The notes under the pieces are model-generated. The model saw only the letters and a list, made by a program, of their open reading frames with translations. It searched no databases and had not been told where the DNA came from. The position numbers were made by a program, and so were the translations under genes. Shown here piece after piece: positions 33,833 to 45,900 of a stretch of DNA of 64,000 nt. Position 1 is the stretch's first letter; every line of letters begins with the position of its first letter. The DNA is from Mugil cephalus (lineage: Eukaryota; Chordata; Actinopteri; Mugiliformes; Mugilidae), in contig NC_061791.1 of the NCBI RefSeq assembly GCF_022458985.1, positions 882,501-946,500 of the forward strand, read 5' to 3'.

Positions 33833-34837
33833 GCAAGAAAAAAGTGAATATCAGCAGATGTTTAATTGAGACAAACAGTGGGTGGAGCTAATTCATCAGT
33901 CTGTTCCATTAAACTACTGACGATAGTTAAACCAAAACATCATCAAAATGTTGCATCGACTTCAACCAGAATTTAAGAAATCTGCAAAATAAAACACAAA
34001 TTAACTCAAACATTACGAGTTTGTCCCAAAAAATGAACAGAACGAGATGGAACTGTTAAAAACGTTGATGGAAATGTGTCGTTTGTGTCATTTCTGTCAG
34101 TTTTGTGTGTTATTTTGAGACGACGTCAGTGAAAGAAGAAGGAGAATAACATGAAATTATTATTTCAATTGATTTCTTCTATTATTTCTAATCATGACGC
34201 ACTGATCTGACGCTATTATTCGCTGACAGGAAACTCTGTGTACATTTCAAGGACTAAATAATTGAAGAGCTTAAAATACAGATGTATCCCTCAGTGAGAC
34301 CTTGAATGAATATTAAAGTTTAGTAAACATCTTGTGTGTGTTTGTGGCTGATCTGTTCACGCTGGCGAGGGCTGATGCAAAAGGAATAAAATGCTCTTTA
34401 AATGTGGTGAAATTTCAGCGGCTGACATGCAGAGGATTCCTTTACAGGTCGGATGTTAGCGTTAAACATGTCAGTGATATCCAGGCTTTCACTCCAGTCA
34501 GTGAAAGGAAGTGATTCATTTTCAGCGAGATGCTTCTTTTGTGTCCTGTTAGCGCCGCTTGATCGTTTCAGCGTGCTGTGAAAATCGGCTTAATGTTCGG
34601 GGGTGTCGACTCTCCAGTGAAACCGTCGTCATGGGTTCATGGTGATGAGAGCAGACGCTGATTTAGAATTAATGTCGCCTCTGGTGCCATAACTACGCTC
34701 TCACATCTGAGGATTCAAAGATTTCACGATTGAAGATGATTGATTGAAACAGAGGAAACATACATGAAACAGCAGCAATTTCCACAACCCACCTCCTGAC
34801 ACCAGCAGGTGGCAGTAGTCTGTGTTCATCAATCAAA

Positions 34838-35106
34838 GGCTAGGAAGAGCTACTATTAGCTGGGAGGCTAGGAAGAGCTACTATTAGCTGGGAGGCTATG
34901 AAGAGCTACTATTAGCTGGGAGGCTAGGAAGAGCTACTATTAGCTGGGAGGCTATGAAGAGCTACTATTAGCTTTGAGGCTAGGAAGAGCTACTATTTGC
35001 TGGGAGGCTAGGAGTAGCTCAGTACAGTCATTGTTAGCTGGGATGCTAGGAAGAGCTATTATTATCTGGGAGGCTAGGAAGCTAGGCAGAGCTACTGTTA
35101 GCCGTT
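34838..35106. repeat. Dispersed minisatellite M, array 3
   Basis: About nine units of GGCTAGGAAGAGCTACTATT plus AGCTGGGA, more regular than array 1. It is followed within 80 bp by a (CTAT)n tract. Confidence 0.9.
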
Positions 35107-35109
35107 TCC

Positions 35110-35189
35110 CGTTAGCCTCTCATGTCCTTAATTGTTAAATGCTAGAAAAAAAGGTAAAAGCTATCGTTAGCATCATCAGCTCTGATTTG

Positions 35190-35266
<77 letters not shown>

Positions 35267-36015
35267 TCTGTGGTTACTGCAAAACTATTTAGCTTTCCAT
35301 TAGCCTGCCGTGTTGTTGCTGTTAATCGCTAAATTCTACAAAAAAGCTAAAATCTATCGTTAGCATCTTCTGCTTTGATTGATTGGATCTCGTTCTTTGG
35401 TAAATGCAAAACTAATCATGTTACCATGAACCTCTCTTAGCTTTGATTCCTAAAAGCTACAAATAAACAGGCTAACTCAAAACTAATGAGCTTCCTGTTA
35501 ACCTTTCTTGTTGTAACTGCTAAATGCTACAAACAAGCTAAAAGCTATTGTTAGCTTCTTCTGTTCTGATTTGTCTCATCTCATTCTGTGGTAACTGAAA
35601 AACTAATTAGCTTCCATTAGCCTGTCATGTTGTTAATTGCTGTTAACTGCTAAACGCTACAAAGAAGCCAAAAGCAATTTTTAGCATCTTCTGCTTTGAT
35701 TAATTTGTGATTAACTTGATCTTATTCTCTGGTTAATTAAGACTAATGAACTTCCTGTTAGCCTCTCTTCTCATTAGCTGCTAAACGTTACAAACGAGTT
35801 AGAAAGCTAACGTTAGCCTCTTATTCCCTGATTAATTCAATCTCATTCTCTTGTTATTGAAAAATTGATGTGCTAAAAAAAGCTAAAAGCTATCATTAGC
35901 ATCAGCAGGTCTGATTTGTCTCATCTTATTCTGTGGTAACTACACAACTAGTTAGCTTCCCATTAGCATCTCTTGTCCTCAACTGTATTTAATCCTAATT
36001 AGTAAATGTTAGCAT
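35110..36015. repeat. Degenerate ~130-bp tandem repeat
   Basis: Six to seven diverged units recur here. Each contains in order GCTAAAAGCTATCGTTAGCA, CTTCTGCTTTGAT, TCTCATTCTGTGGTAACT, AAAACTAATTAGCTTCC, CATTAGCCT, GTTGTTAACTGCTAAATGCT and ACAAA. The (CTAT)n tract sits inside the first unit. Confidence 0.75.
35190..35267. repeat. (CTAT)n microsatellite
   Basis: About 19 uninterrupted CTAT units. Confidence 0.97.
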
Positions 36016-36179
36016 GCTAAAAGGCTATGATAAACCCTACACCTGTAATTTGCATCTGTAAATAAGAGGTTGAGATGAAAACACTTTTAGCCTGAAGGGG
36101 ATTCTTATTAATTATCGTTTCTTATCATTTATTTTATTATTATTTTATTATCCTGGTGTCGTCGTTTGACAGGCTGACA

Positions 36180-36500
36180 CACACTGAGAGACGGGGAGAG
36201 TCAGCAGGTCGCTAGTTTTAAACGGGAACTGCGAAATTTTGTTCAACGGCGTTTCCATGGCAACAGCGAGCATGTAGATCGGGGGGCTTTTTTTAACGCG
36301 CACACACAGAGTGACACTGTGAGGTTAGCACAGGATTCCCTGCTATTCCAGTTTCTATGACAACTCACAACTCATCCTCGCCGTCTGCCTCGCTCCTCAT
36401 CTCGGCCTGTAATGGAAGCAGCCATTAAAGCTCCGACTCTCCCAGCTCTGCCACGGCCTCAGCGGCACCGATGCTAATCAGCCGTGGTAAAACTTAACAT
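36180..36500. promoter_or_regulatory. Possible regulatory or conserved non-coding block with an X-box
   Basis: Balanced-composition sequence stands out from the surrounding repeats. It contains GTTTCCATGGCAAC at 36251-36264, a good match to the RFX X-box. It lies 2.5 kb upstream of the first shank3 coding exon. Whether it is conserved cannot be judged from one sequence. Confidence 0.3.
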
Positions 36501-38796
36501 CCTCAGTTGGGAGGACTTAATAAAATAATAATAAAACGCACTGACGCCTGCTTCCTTTTCAGAATCATAGATGGTTAGAAAGACTCTAGCGGCCGCCTCA
36601 TATAAGATATAAGATGAGATGAGATATAACTCAATTTAACTGCTCATATATACATGAATTTTCAATATTTTACAGCAGCTGTGGGAATAAAGTGCAGAAA
36701 TGCAGTGATATTTAAGTGCAGTTAATGCTCAGAGTTGACTTTTTCCGTCTTTAATCAACTGTGCTTTTCTGTGAGAGCTTCTAAACTCCAGCTGTATATA
36801 TGGGCTATATTTTTTTATATATATATATTATTATCCTCCTTTTTAAATCTCAACGTATAGTTGCTGTAGGACTTTGAGGAAGGTAATATGTGTTGCACAT
36901 GATGAACATCATTAGCCGTATCTGCCCTGTAGCCTGCATGTTGTCGTCGATTGCTCTGTTTGTGTTGTCGTCTATTGTTCTCTTCGCTGTTTGTTTTAGC
37001 TTTGAGCCTAATGGCAACTGCCTGGTTTTTACTGATGACTCATTTTGCTTTGTAATTTCAACACCTTTAATGTTTTCCACACATTTGGTAATGGTTCTAA
37101 AAACACGTAACCAAAAGGAAAACAGTTCAAAATTAGCCAGCTGGCTAACACTGGCTAATTTACTATTAAGTTGATTAATGTGCAATGTAATTTTAAGTAA
37201 ATAAATAAAATGAAAAAGCAAATAAAAATAGTACAGGGACTTCTTGAAGCAAGTTAAGTGATAGATTATGATTTTATTTATATATAAATTACAAAAACAT
37301 GACATGAATGTTAATAGATTCTGCTAACAAACTTAATTACATGATGTGATAGATTTTCTTTTTTTTTATCAGACAATCTAAAAGTGTCTGATTAAAAAAA
37401 GAAATCAAAAAGAAAAAACAAACGTAATCATATTTCTATTGTTTTATGGACAAGAGGACTGAGCTAATTTTAGCCTTTGTGCTAAGCTAAGCTAAAATGC
37501 TCCGGGTTGTGATATTGTTCAGCTGCATCAGTTTTCTCATTGAACCCAACTAAAAAAATAAAAGAAAGATTTTATAAAATGATTTTCCTAATATACAGTT
37601 AAACATCACAACCATCCAGCTCCATCCAGCAAAAAGAAAAAAAAACAACAACATTTTCCTCTAAATTCTCAGCAAAACAGATCGATCAAACTCCTCTCTA
37701 TGTATGGACATGCAGATACAGGAAGTGATGTAACATGATTAGCGTCAGAGAAGGTGGAGGTCAGATCAGAGTCAACAGAATAAAATGACGTCCCACAATC
37801 AGAGAGAAAATAAACGGATTAAATGACGAGGCTGAGCAGCGAAACACATTAATGTTCACCTGCACTCGAAAATGCAAATGATCTGCTGTGAGAAATGTCT
37901 GTGGGAAGCTGTTAGCTTCATGCTAATGTGTCTTTCCACAGAGGCGTCTGTCTGACACCGGATCAGTTTCTAATCCAAGTATTAATGATATGATGACTCA
38001 CGAATACTTGTAAATTCAGGAAAGTTTGTTTGAGATGCAACTTGTGTGTGATGACAACGTGAATATGATTAATGTTGAGCAAAGCTGTGATTATATTCAA
38101 TGTGGTGGGATCCTGAATCTTTTCACCTTCTCCTCAATATTATTCTTTTCAGTTCATTACATGACAGTTTCATGAACACTGGTTCAGTCCATGTGTTGAA
38201 ATCCAGCAGGTTATTGATGAGAAGAAGATTCAGGGACTGTCCTCATAAACCTGTCCTCATAAACCTGTCCTCTTAATATGTCCTCATAAACCTGTCCTCT
38301 TAATATGTCCTCATATACCTCTTGATAATCACGCCCATCACAGCGGTGCTATATTTTAAATATATTGTACAGAATAACAAAGTCACTGAGTGTGTTCATT
38401 AATGGACTCAATGGCTTTGAGGAAAAACATGTTTAATAGTCTGGTGTTGTTTTTCTATTGACCTGCAGCGCCTCCTGAGGACAGGAGGTCAAACACATCA
38501 TGATCAACTAAATCATTAAAAATAATAATAATAAAACTCCAATATGAATTTATTAATTAAATAAAGTAAATCAAATTAACTTTTTACACTTTCACATTTA
38601 AAAAAAAAATTAAAAAAGTTATATTGTTTCAACTTTTAGATTGTAATTATTTGTCTTGTCTCTTTATTGTTAAAAATGTATAAAGTTTGACTTTGTATTT
38701 TAACTCATTTTCTCCAAATCTAAATATTCTGTAACATTCACCTGAACAGTGACGGTTCTTTTAGAAGCTAACCCGTCTATCGCGTTTGTTTTCTAG
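36501..38796. other. Gene-free stretch before the first shank3 coding exon
   Basis: AT-rich, with no exon supported. It contains a tandem CCTGTCCTCTTAATATGTCCT-like cluster at 38238-38310. Confidence 0.45.
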
Positions 38797-39923
38797 CCAC
38801 ATGCCTCTGAGTCCGGCTGCTGACACCAAACATGATCGCCCGCGGCAACAGGCGGTTACTAACGGCAACCCGACAGGCTCTGCTGTTGCCAGGGACGACG
38901 ACGCGGATGACACGCCCCCTGGAAACAGCATCGTCGTCCGCATCGGCATCCCGGACCTGCAGCAGACGGTAACAAGCACACCCAGAACAGGCTGCATGGT
39001 GCATGTGCAGAGGACGGACATCGATATGAGACACAGCACAAACCTGTCTGTCTGTCCCTGTCCCTGTCTCTGTCTCTGTCCGTCTGTCTGTCCCTCTGGC
39101 TCTGGCTCTCTCAGAAGTGTTTGCGGTTGGACCCAGAGTTACCAGTTTGGACCAGTAAGCAGAGGGTTCTGGTGACGTTGACTCAGTCTCTGTCGGATGT
39201 TTTGAACTATGGTCTCTTCCAGCCGGCGTTCAACGGCCGAGCCGGAAAGTTTCTGGACGAGGAGCGCCTGCTGAAGGAGTATCCTCTCCCCCCCATCACT
39301 CCCATCCCATACCTGGAGGTAAACGTCCCGCGGAGAGCGGCTAAAGGAGTTACAGGACAAATCTGGGGCCAACGAGCGTCACAAAACCCATAAATCTGAG
39401 AGAAACCACAGATCTTCAAGTTAAAAAGAGAGGGAAAACGTGGTGCACTTTCAGATGAGGATTAATACACATGTGGAGTTCTTGCTAAGATTTTTAGCAG
39501 TAGCATTTTATTGTCATGTTTTAGATTTCTCTCACAAACATTTGTTATTTCATGTAGAGACGGGATTTTAAGGTTTTCAGTCCATTTCTACTTGATTTTC
39601 CTTCATTATTAAAATGAGAGTTTTATTATTAAAAAGATGTAAAACCTCTGGTCCAATGTAAAACTGGACTTTAGTGAACGTGTGATGCACCACAACATAA
39701 AACTAAATGGTTTAAGCTCTTATAAACCCCTAACTTCACATACAATTTGGCAACAGAGGACGTTCTATTTTCATTTTCAACTAAAACCTCAACTAAAACG
39801 TCTTTTAGCTTCATCTCATTAAAAACTACCTTCATGTCTCTTTTTGCACAGTTTCGTTATAAGAGGAGGGTTTACACTCAAAGCTACGTGGACGACAAAC
39901 AGCTGGCAAAGCTGCACACAAAG
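38797..39923 (+). CDS. shank3: shank3 exons for the SPN (ubiquitin-like) domain
   Basis: The first coding exon has an acceptor at 38796 and its ATG at 38801, and codes a variable leader ending in SIVVRIGIPDLQQT. The second exon holds KCLRLDPELPVW..LNYGLFQP and FLDEERLLKEYP; the third FRYKRRVYTQSYVDDKQLAKLHTK. Together these form the Shank/ProSAP N-terminal domain, known to fold like a Ras-association domain and to pack against the ankyrin repeats. The arginine of VVRIGIPD, equivalent to human Arg12, is kept. The leader before it is longer than in the shortest mammalian form. Confidence 0.9.
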
Positions 39924-41399
39924 GTAAAACACGAGAAGATTAGAGGTTTGTGTTTTTCTAAAAGTTAAAATACAGTCCAGGGACGTTCAGTTTCCGCGGT
40001 CCCCGTATGTCTGAGTAGAATCACAGTGTCCAGGTCAGATTTATTATAATTCTGACCAAAACCTGATTATCAATACATTCATGAACATAAAAATATGTCG
40101 TTAGCCTAATAGCATAATTGCTCAAGTCATTTTTTTTTTTTTTTTTTACTTTCTGTTCCAATATCAATAAAAAATTTCAAAGTTCTTACTAAACAATGTT
40201 TCCTTTTGTTTTCCAAAAATGTTCAAATATGACTTAGGCAATTATGCTATTAGGCTAATGATGCTAAATGCTAACATGTTCACAATTACTAAAGTGACTG
40301 AATGTTGTATTTATTATCACCACAGTCACATTTAAATCCTTTACTGCAATGAAGTCAACATGTACAAATAACAGAGCAAAATGAACTGGACAGTTCATTA
40401 GGTTCACTCATGAAAACATTCTCAAACTCGACTGAACATTAAAACATGAAGGAGGATCTATTTGGTAAAAAGAACAAGAAAATAAGTTTTATTTTATTTT
40501 ATTTTATTTCAGGCCAATCTGAAGCGCTTCATGGAACATGTCCATCAGAAGAACGTGGAGAAGGTTTCCAAATGGTTGGAGAAAGGCCTCGATCCCAACT
40601 TCCACGACTCCGACAGCGGAGGTGAGAATATTAAGATTTAAAAAAAAAAAAGGTGAATTGGTTTGAGTTTAAACAAAGGTTTTAATTAATATTTCTGCCA
40701 TTTTCCAGAGTGTCCTTTGACTCTGGCGGTGCAGCTGGAGGAGAGCTGTGAGCTCATCAAGGTTCTTCGCAGTGGAGGCGCCCACCTGGACTTCAGGACC
40801 AGGGACGGCATCACGGCGCTGCACCGGGCCGTGCTCTGCAGGAACAGCGCCGCCCTCACTGTGAGTCACCGCCACTGCAGCCTGGGCTGAAACCTCAGCC
40901 ACTCATCTTTAGCCTGGGTCCAACTTTTCAGTTCAGCAAAAACACAAAAAAATGCACTCCACCAAAAAAATGTCTCCATATGTTCACACGGAGATTATTC
41001 CATTCAATATTATAATAAAGTCAACAATATGCAGCAAAATATAAAACTGTTCATTTCCATGTCTGAACATGTGCAAAAGCAGAATAGCAAATAATGAAGT
41101 TCCCATCCCTTTAATCGAGTACTAATTGCTAATTAGTGAAACTATAGCTCGTTACTACTGATTTAACTGACCTGTCATGTTGAACTAGAAAAGTTAATAA
41201 GCGTAAATAAACGAGTTTCAGTTGGAAAATTTGATGAGGTTTTACACATTGTCGGCTGCAGAATGAATCCACTGAAACGAACGCTGTCATGTTTTTACAC
41301 CAACTAGCATCTAGTTATGAGGATAAAAGTTTAAACCTAAAGCTTAATGTCCCCGTATGAGGACACGGGGTCTCAAGAGGTTAATGAAAAAAGATCACA

Positions 41400-41439
<40 letters not shown>

Positions 41440-42606
41440 TGTCTGATTTAATCTGGATTTTATGCATGACAGTTTAAAAATCTGGAAAAAATTTAAAATT
41501 TGTTATTTCAGTTTCGGTATTTATTTTAGTTTTGTCTTGAATCGCGTCCTCAGACTCTGCTGGACCTCGGGGCGTCTCCGGACTACAAGGACAGCAGAGG
41601 CCTCACTCCACTCTACCACTCGGCCATGGTGGGCGGCGCCCCCTACTGCTGCGAGCTGCTACTGCAGGACCACGCCTCCATCGGTAGGAAAAGACGGTGC
41701 AGAGACAAATCCTACGTCACATCCAGATTGGTGTTAATTTTTCCATCTAGTCAATTTAAAAAATATATATATATATTTTACTACATTTTCCTCGACTTTT
41801 ACTTCATACATTTAGCGAAACTGACACTAAAAACATCAGTTTTATACTTCAGATCAGACGTCTTCAATGTTTTTCAGGCCAATGACCCACTACCTACTAT
41901 ATTTGCTCTATATTAAATAAATATACATCATTTTTAACAGTTTGCATTAAAAAATAAAGTAATAAAGTTGTAAAAATAATACACAGCTTTATATATTATT
42001 ATTTTTTATTTCAAACATGTGCTACAGGCTCTCAGCCAATCAAACCTGACAGAGTCACCGTGTAATGTGCAGCCTTGTGATTGGCTCAGCAGTGATATGG
42101 GCGGGGCCTATGTACAGGAGGCTTCGACTTCCATTTATCCCTTTACTAAAATATGTCGGATATGAATTAATACGTTAAAATCAGTGAAACCATAATTATC
42201 TGTGTTTCTTCATTATGTTCGAGCTGTGATCTGGTCACCTTAGATTTATCTGATCACATGACAGAAGACGCACGATTTTTTAAACGATTTCCTGTATTTT
42301 TAATGTCTGATGATCAAATAACATCTCATCACGTTAAATAACGTTATTCAGCACCTGGTCCTCGGTTTTACTGTAACTCAGCCATGAATATTTTTCCAGC
42401 ATCGTCTTCGTTAATTAAAAAAAAAAACTGAAAGAGTTCTGGTTGTCATGGTTACAGGGATGACTGATGAGAACGGGTGGCAGGAAATCCACCAGGTGAG
42501 TCAAGCACAAACACACACATGTTTCTGTCTTTGTGGGGACCCTGCATTGATATGAATGCGTTCTGCAGCACTTTTATTTTAACCTATGAGTCTAAATATA
42601 GATGAG

Positions 42607-42669
<63 letters not shown>

Positions 42670-42774
42670 ACACACACACACACACGTTGTCGGTTGAATG
42701 ACCTGCACTGATCACATGTTCAGGGATTCTACAATTATGATTTTTTGCATGTGTGTGTGTGTGTGTGTATGTGT

Positions 42775-42820
<46 letters not shown>

Positions 42821-42941
42821 TCAGGCGTGTCGCTATGGCAACGTGCAGCACTTGGAGCACCTGCTGTTCTACGGCGCTGACATGAGTTCCCAGAATGCAT
42901 CAGGAAACACTGCACTGCACCTCTGTGCACTTTACAACCAG

Positions 42942-42986
<45 letters not shown>

Positions 42987-45900
42987 ATATATAAACTCTA
43001 CATATATAAACACAGTTTCAAGACAAAGCTTGTGAACTCTTTGGATTTACTTGGATTTCTGCGTAAGTTGGTTCATAAAATACGTCCTGATGTTCATCTG
43101 ATTTTGATTGAACACAACATGTAAACATTCACAGTCACTTCACCTTCGACCGAACGTTTCCTGTAGTTGCAGATGAGGTGAGTTTAAGCGGCCGTTGGTC
43201 GAGTTGAGGCCGTTTTCTTCTGTTGAATCGTTGTGTTGTTGATTTACTTTGGGTCATTGTCCTGTTGCTTCACTTTTCCTCCGTTAAACTCCAGATGTTG
43301 GACAGAAGCTAGAGCTTAAAAACGATGCCTCCTCCACCTTATCTCAGGTTTTCATGTTGGTTTTGTGGGTTCTTTCACAGAACACTCAGTTTCAGTTTCA
43401 TCATTTGCTCTGTGGAACATCCAGGTTCTGTGTTCAGACTTCAAACGTGCAGCAGTGTTTAGTTTGACTCCATTACTGTTAAATGTTTTACTTATTGTAG
43501 ATTAGTGCCAGAGTTTCTGTCTCTGTCTGAGTCTCTAGGATTCGTCTCCGTCTGAACGTTCTGCACGAACATCGAGGCCTTTACAGATTCATTTCTATCA
43601 GAACAGCGAAGTGAAAGCTGGTGTGTGGTTTTTATAGGTCAGGGCGGCTTTAAGCTTCACCTCCACGCTCGGCTCATTGATTGGACTCCAGGTCGGTTTG
43701 ACTCCAGGGAGAAAGTCATCAGCTTTTATCCGCCCTGCGCTGAGAGTGTTTACATGTTGTGTTCAATAAAAACACGGAAACGTGTCATGTTTTCTGCAGT
43801 ATTAGTTTAACCCCTGTGTCCTATTCAAAAAACTTCCCTTTCACACTGTTAGTAGCTGGTTTTAGATATAAAATTTATCTTTCCTGGAATCGATGTATAA
43901 AATACAGAAACTAAGCTGTTTCTACCACAGGCCTGTGTGGTGAGCAGATGATGTGATCAACAGTAAAACTGACAAATTTGAACCTTTCTGAACAGAGAAA
44001 ATCATCAACATTATAAAATGTATTGTTATTGAGTGACATGTCAAAAGATTTAGTTGTATATATTTTATAATGGGAGTCGATGGGACAAAAACAGGGAGTT
44101 CTAAGAAAATCTGATTCTGCACAAAAACGAAATATACAACGATCTGAGATAATCCAAAGAAATGTCCTGTTTCTGATCATTCATAGTGAAAATAGTAATA
44201 ATAATATTTTGTGTTTGTTTTTCCCATATAAAATAAAAGAAATTAAAATTTTGAATAAATTTTAAATATTAATTAGTTTTAGTCAGATCTGATAAACAGA
44301 TTTAAGCAAAAAAAAAAAGTAAAAAAATATTTGTCTAATTGACCTGTTGAAATGTTTGAAATCACATTTTAAAAATATATGAAAAATGAAGGTTCCTCTC
44401 AACTCTCTGCCACACGGTGGAAGTTTCTCCTTCAACCAAACAGGACGTAAAAGTTAAGCAGAATGTGGCTTAAACCAAGATCAATTTTATGACATTTTAT
44501 GACCAATTTATGCAGAAATCCACACAATCCCGAAGGCTTCAGATACGTTTTCTTGCAGCTACATATGAGTCATGTTAGTTACTGACGCGTCAAATCAAAA
44601 AATGTCTGGTTTCTCAGGACAGCTGCGCCCGAGTGCTGCTGTTCAGAGGAGCCAACAAGGACATCAAGAACTACAACAACCAGACGGCCTTTCAGGTAAA
44701 ACGAGACCATTTCCTGATGCACAGGGGTCAAACATACGGAGGTTAATTAGATTAACACGTTGTTTTTTCCTCCGATGATTAAATCAAAGATTTTTATTTG
44801 TTTTTGCATCTTTCACAATTTTCTACATTTGTGAATAAAATTGACTCAGAACAACCTGAAAGTAACAAAGAGAAAACACGAAATTCATGAAAATGAGCCA
44901 ATATTACATATCTGAGAGGGTTAAAACCAACCAGCCAGAAACAGTTAGTTAGGAGCAGATACTATATAATAATATAATGATCAAAAACAAAAGCGTTTCT
45001 GTTTCATTTGTTTAATTAGCTTCTCTTTATCAAACATCTGTGGATGTTTTCATGTAAAACGTTGCAGAAACGTTTAAGCCTCCGTGTAAATGTGAGAAAC
45101 CGTCCGTCCTGACGCTGAAGCACCAGGAGACGTAGCAGCGCCGGGTGGAAATGCTAAGCTAACGTTGTCTGTGTTGTAGGTGGCGATCATTGCCGGGAAC
45201 TTTGACCTCGCAGAAATCATCAAGATCCACAAAACCTCTGACGTCGGTGAGTTTAAACGCATTTAACAGGCGTGAACAAGAAAAACAGAAGAATGAAACG
45301 ATACCTGAGTGAAACAGCTGATGCACAATGAAATCACGCTTTTATCTCCAGGAGACAACGACTGGACTGTTCCTATGATTTTATATCTGCTGGATCTAAG
45401 GACGTAATCTCTAAGTTACAGTTCTGACAAAAACCAGGCAGAGTGACACGTCCCTCCAGTTATAAAACGTCACCTGTCAGTCAAAGAACAGACGTTAACA
45501 TTATTTTATTATTAAAGCTCTAAATGGACCCATGGATCTGTTTAAACCTTCAAACCAAATCTTTTCACCACTGCTTTCGCTTCAGATGTGTTTTTCTGTT
45601 TTTATTATTAGTCGTGCTTTTATTTTGCGTTTTATTTTTTTAGTTATATGTGTTTTTATCTTGTTTTAACACATTTTATTGTCTATTCTTTCAGCAGTTT
45701 GGAAACAGTAACGTGTCAGATCAGAGCATCACTGCTCATGATGTTTCTTAACAGAAACATATAAATGTGAAATGATAGAGAATGTAGAACGAGAGCTGAA
45801 GCCTCTGAAGGAAGAATTATCCCGTAGATATTAAAGAAGTGAGAGCGACTGTTCTATTAATGTGATTTTCTCAGATTTTCTTTAACTTTGATTAATTATA

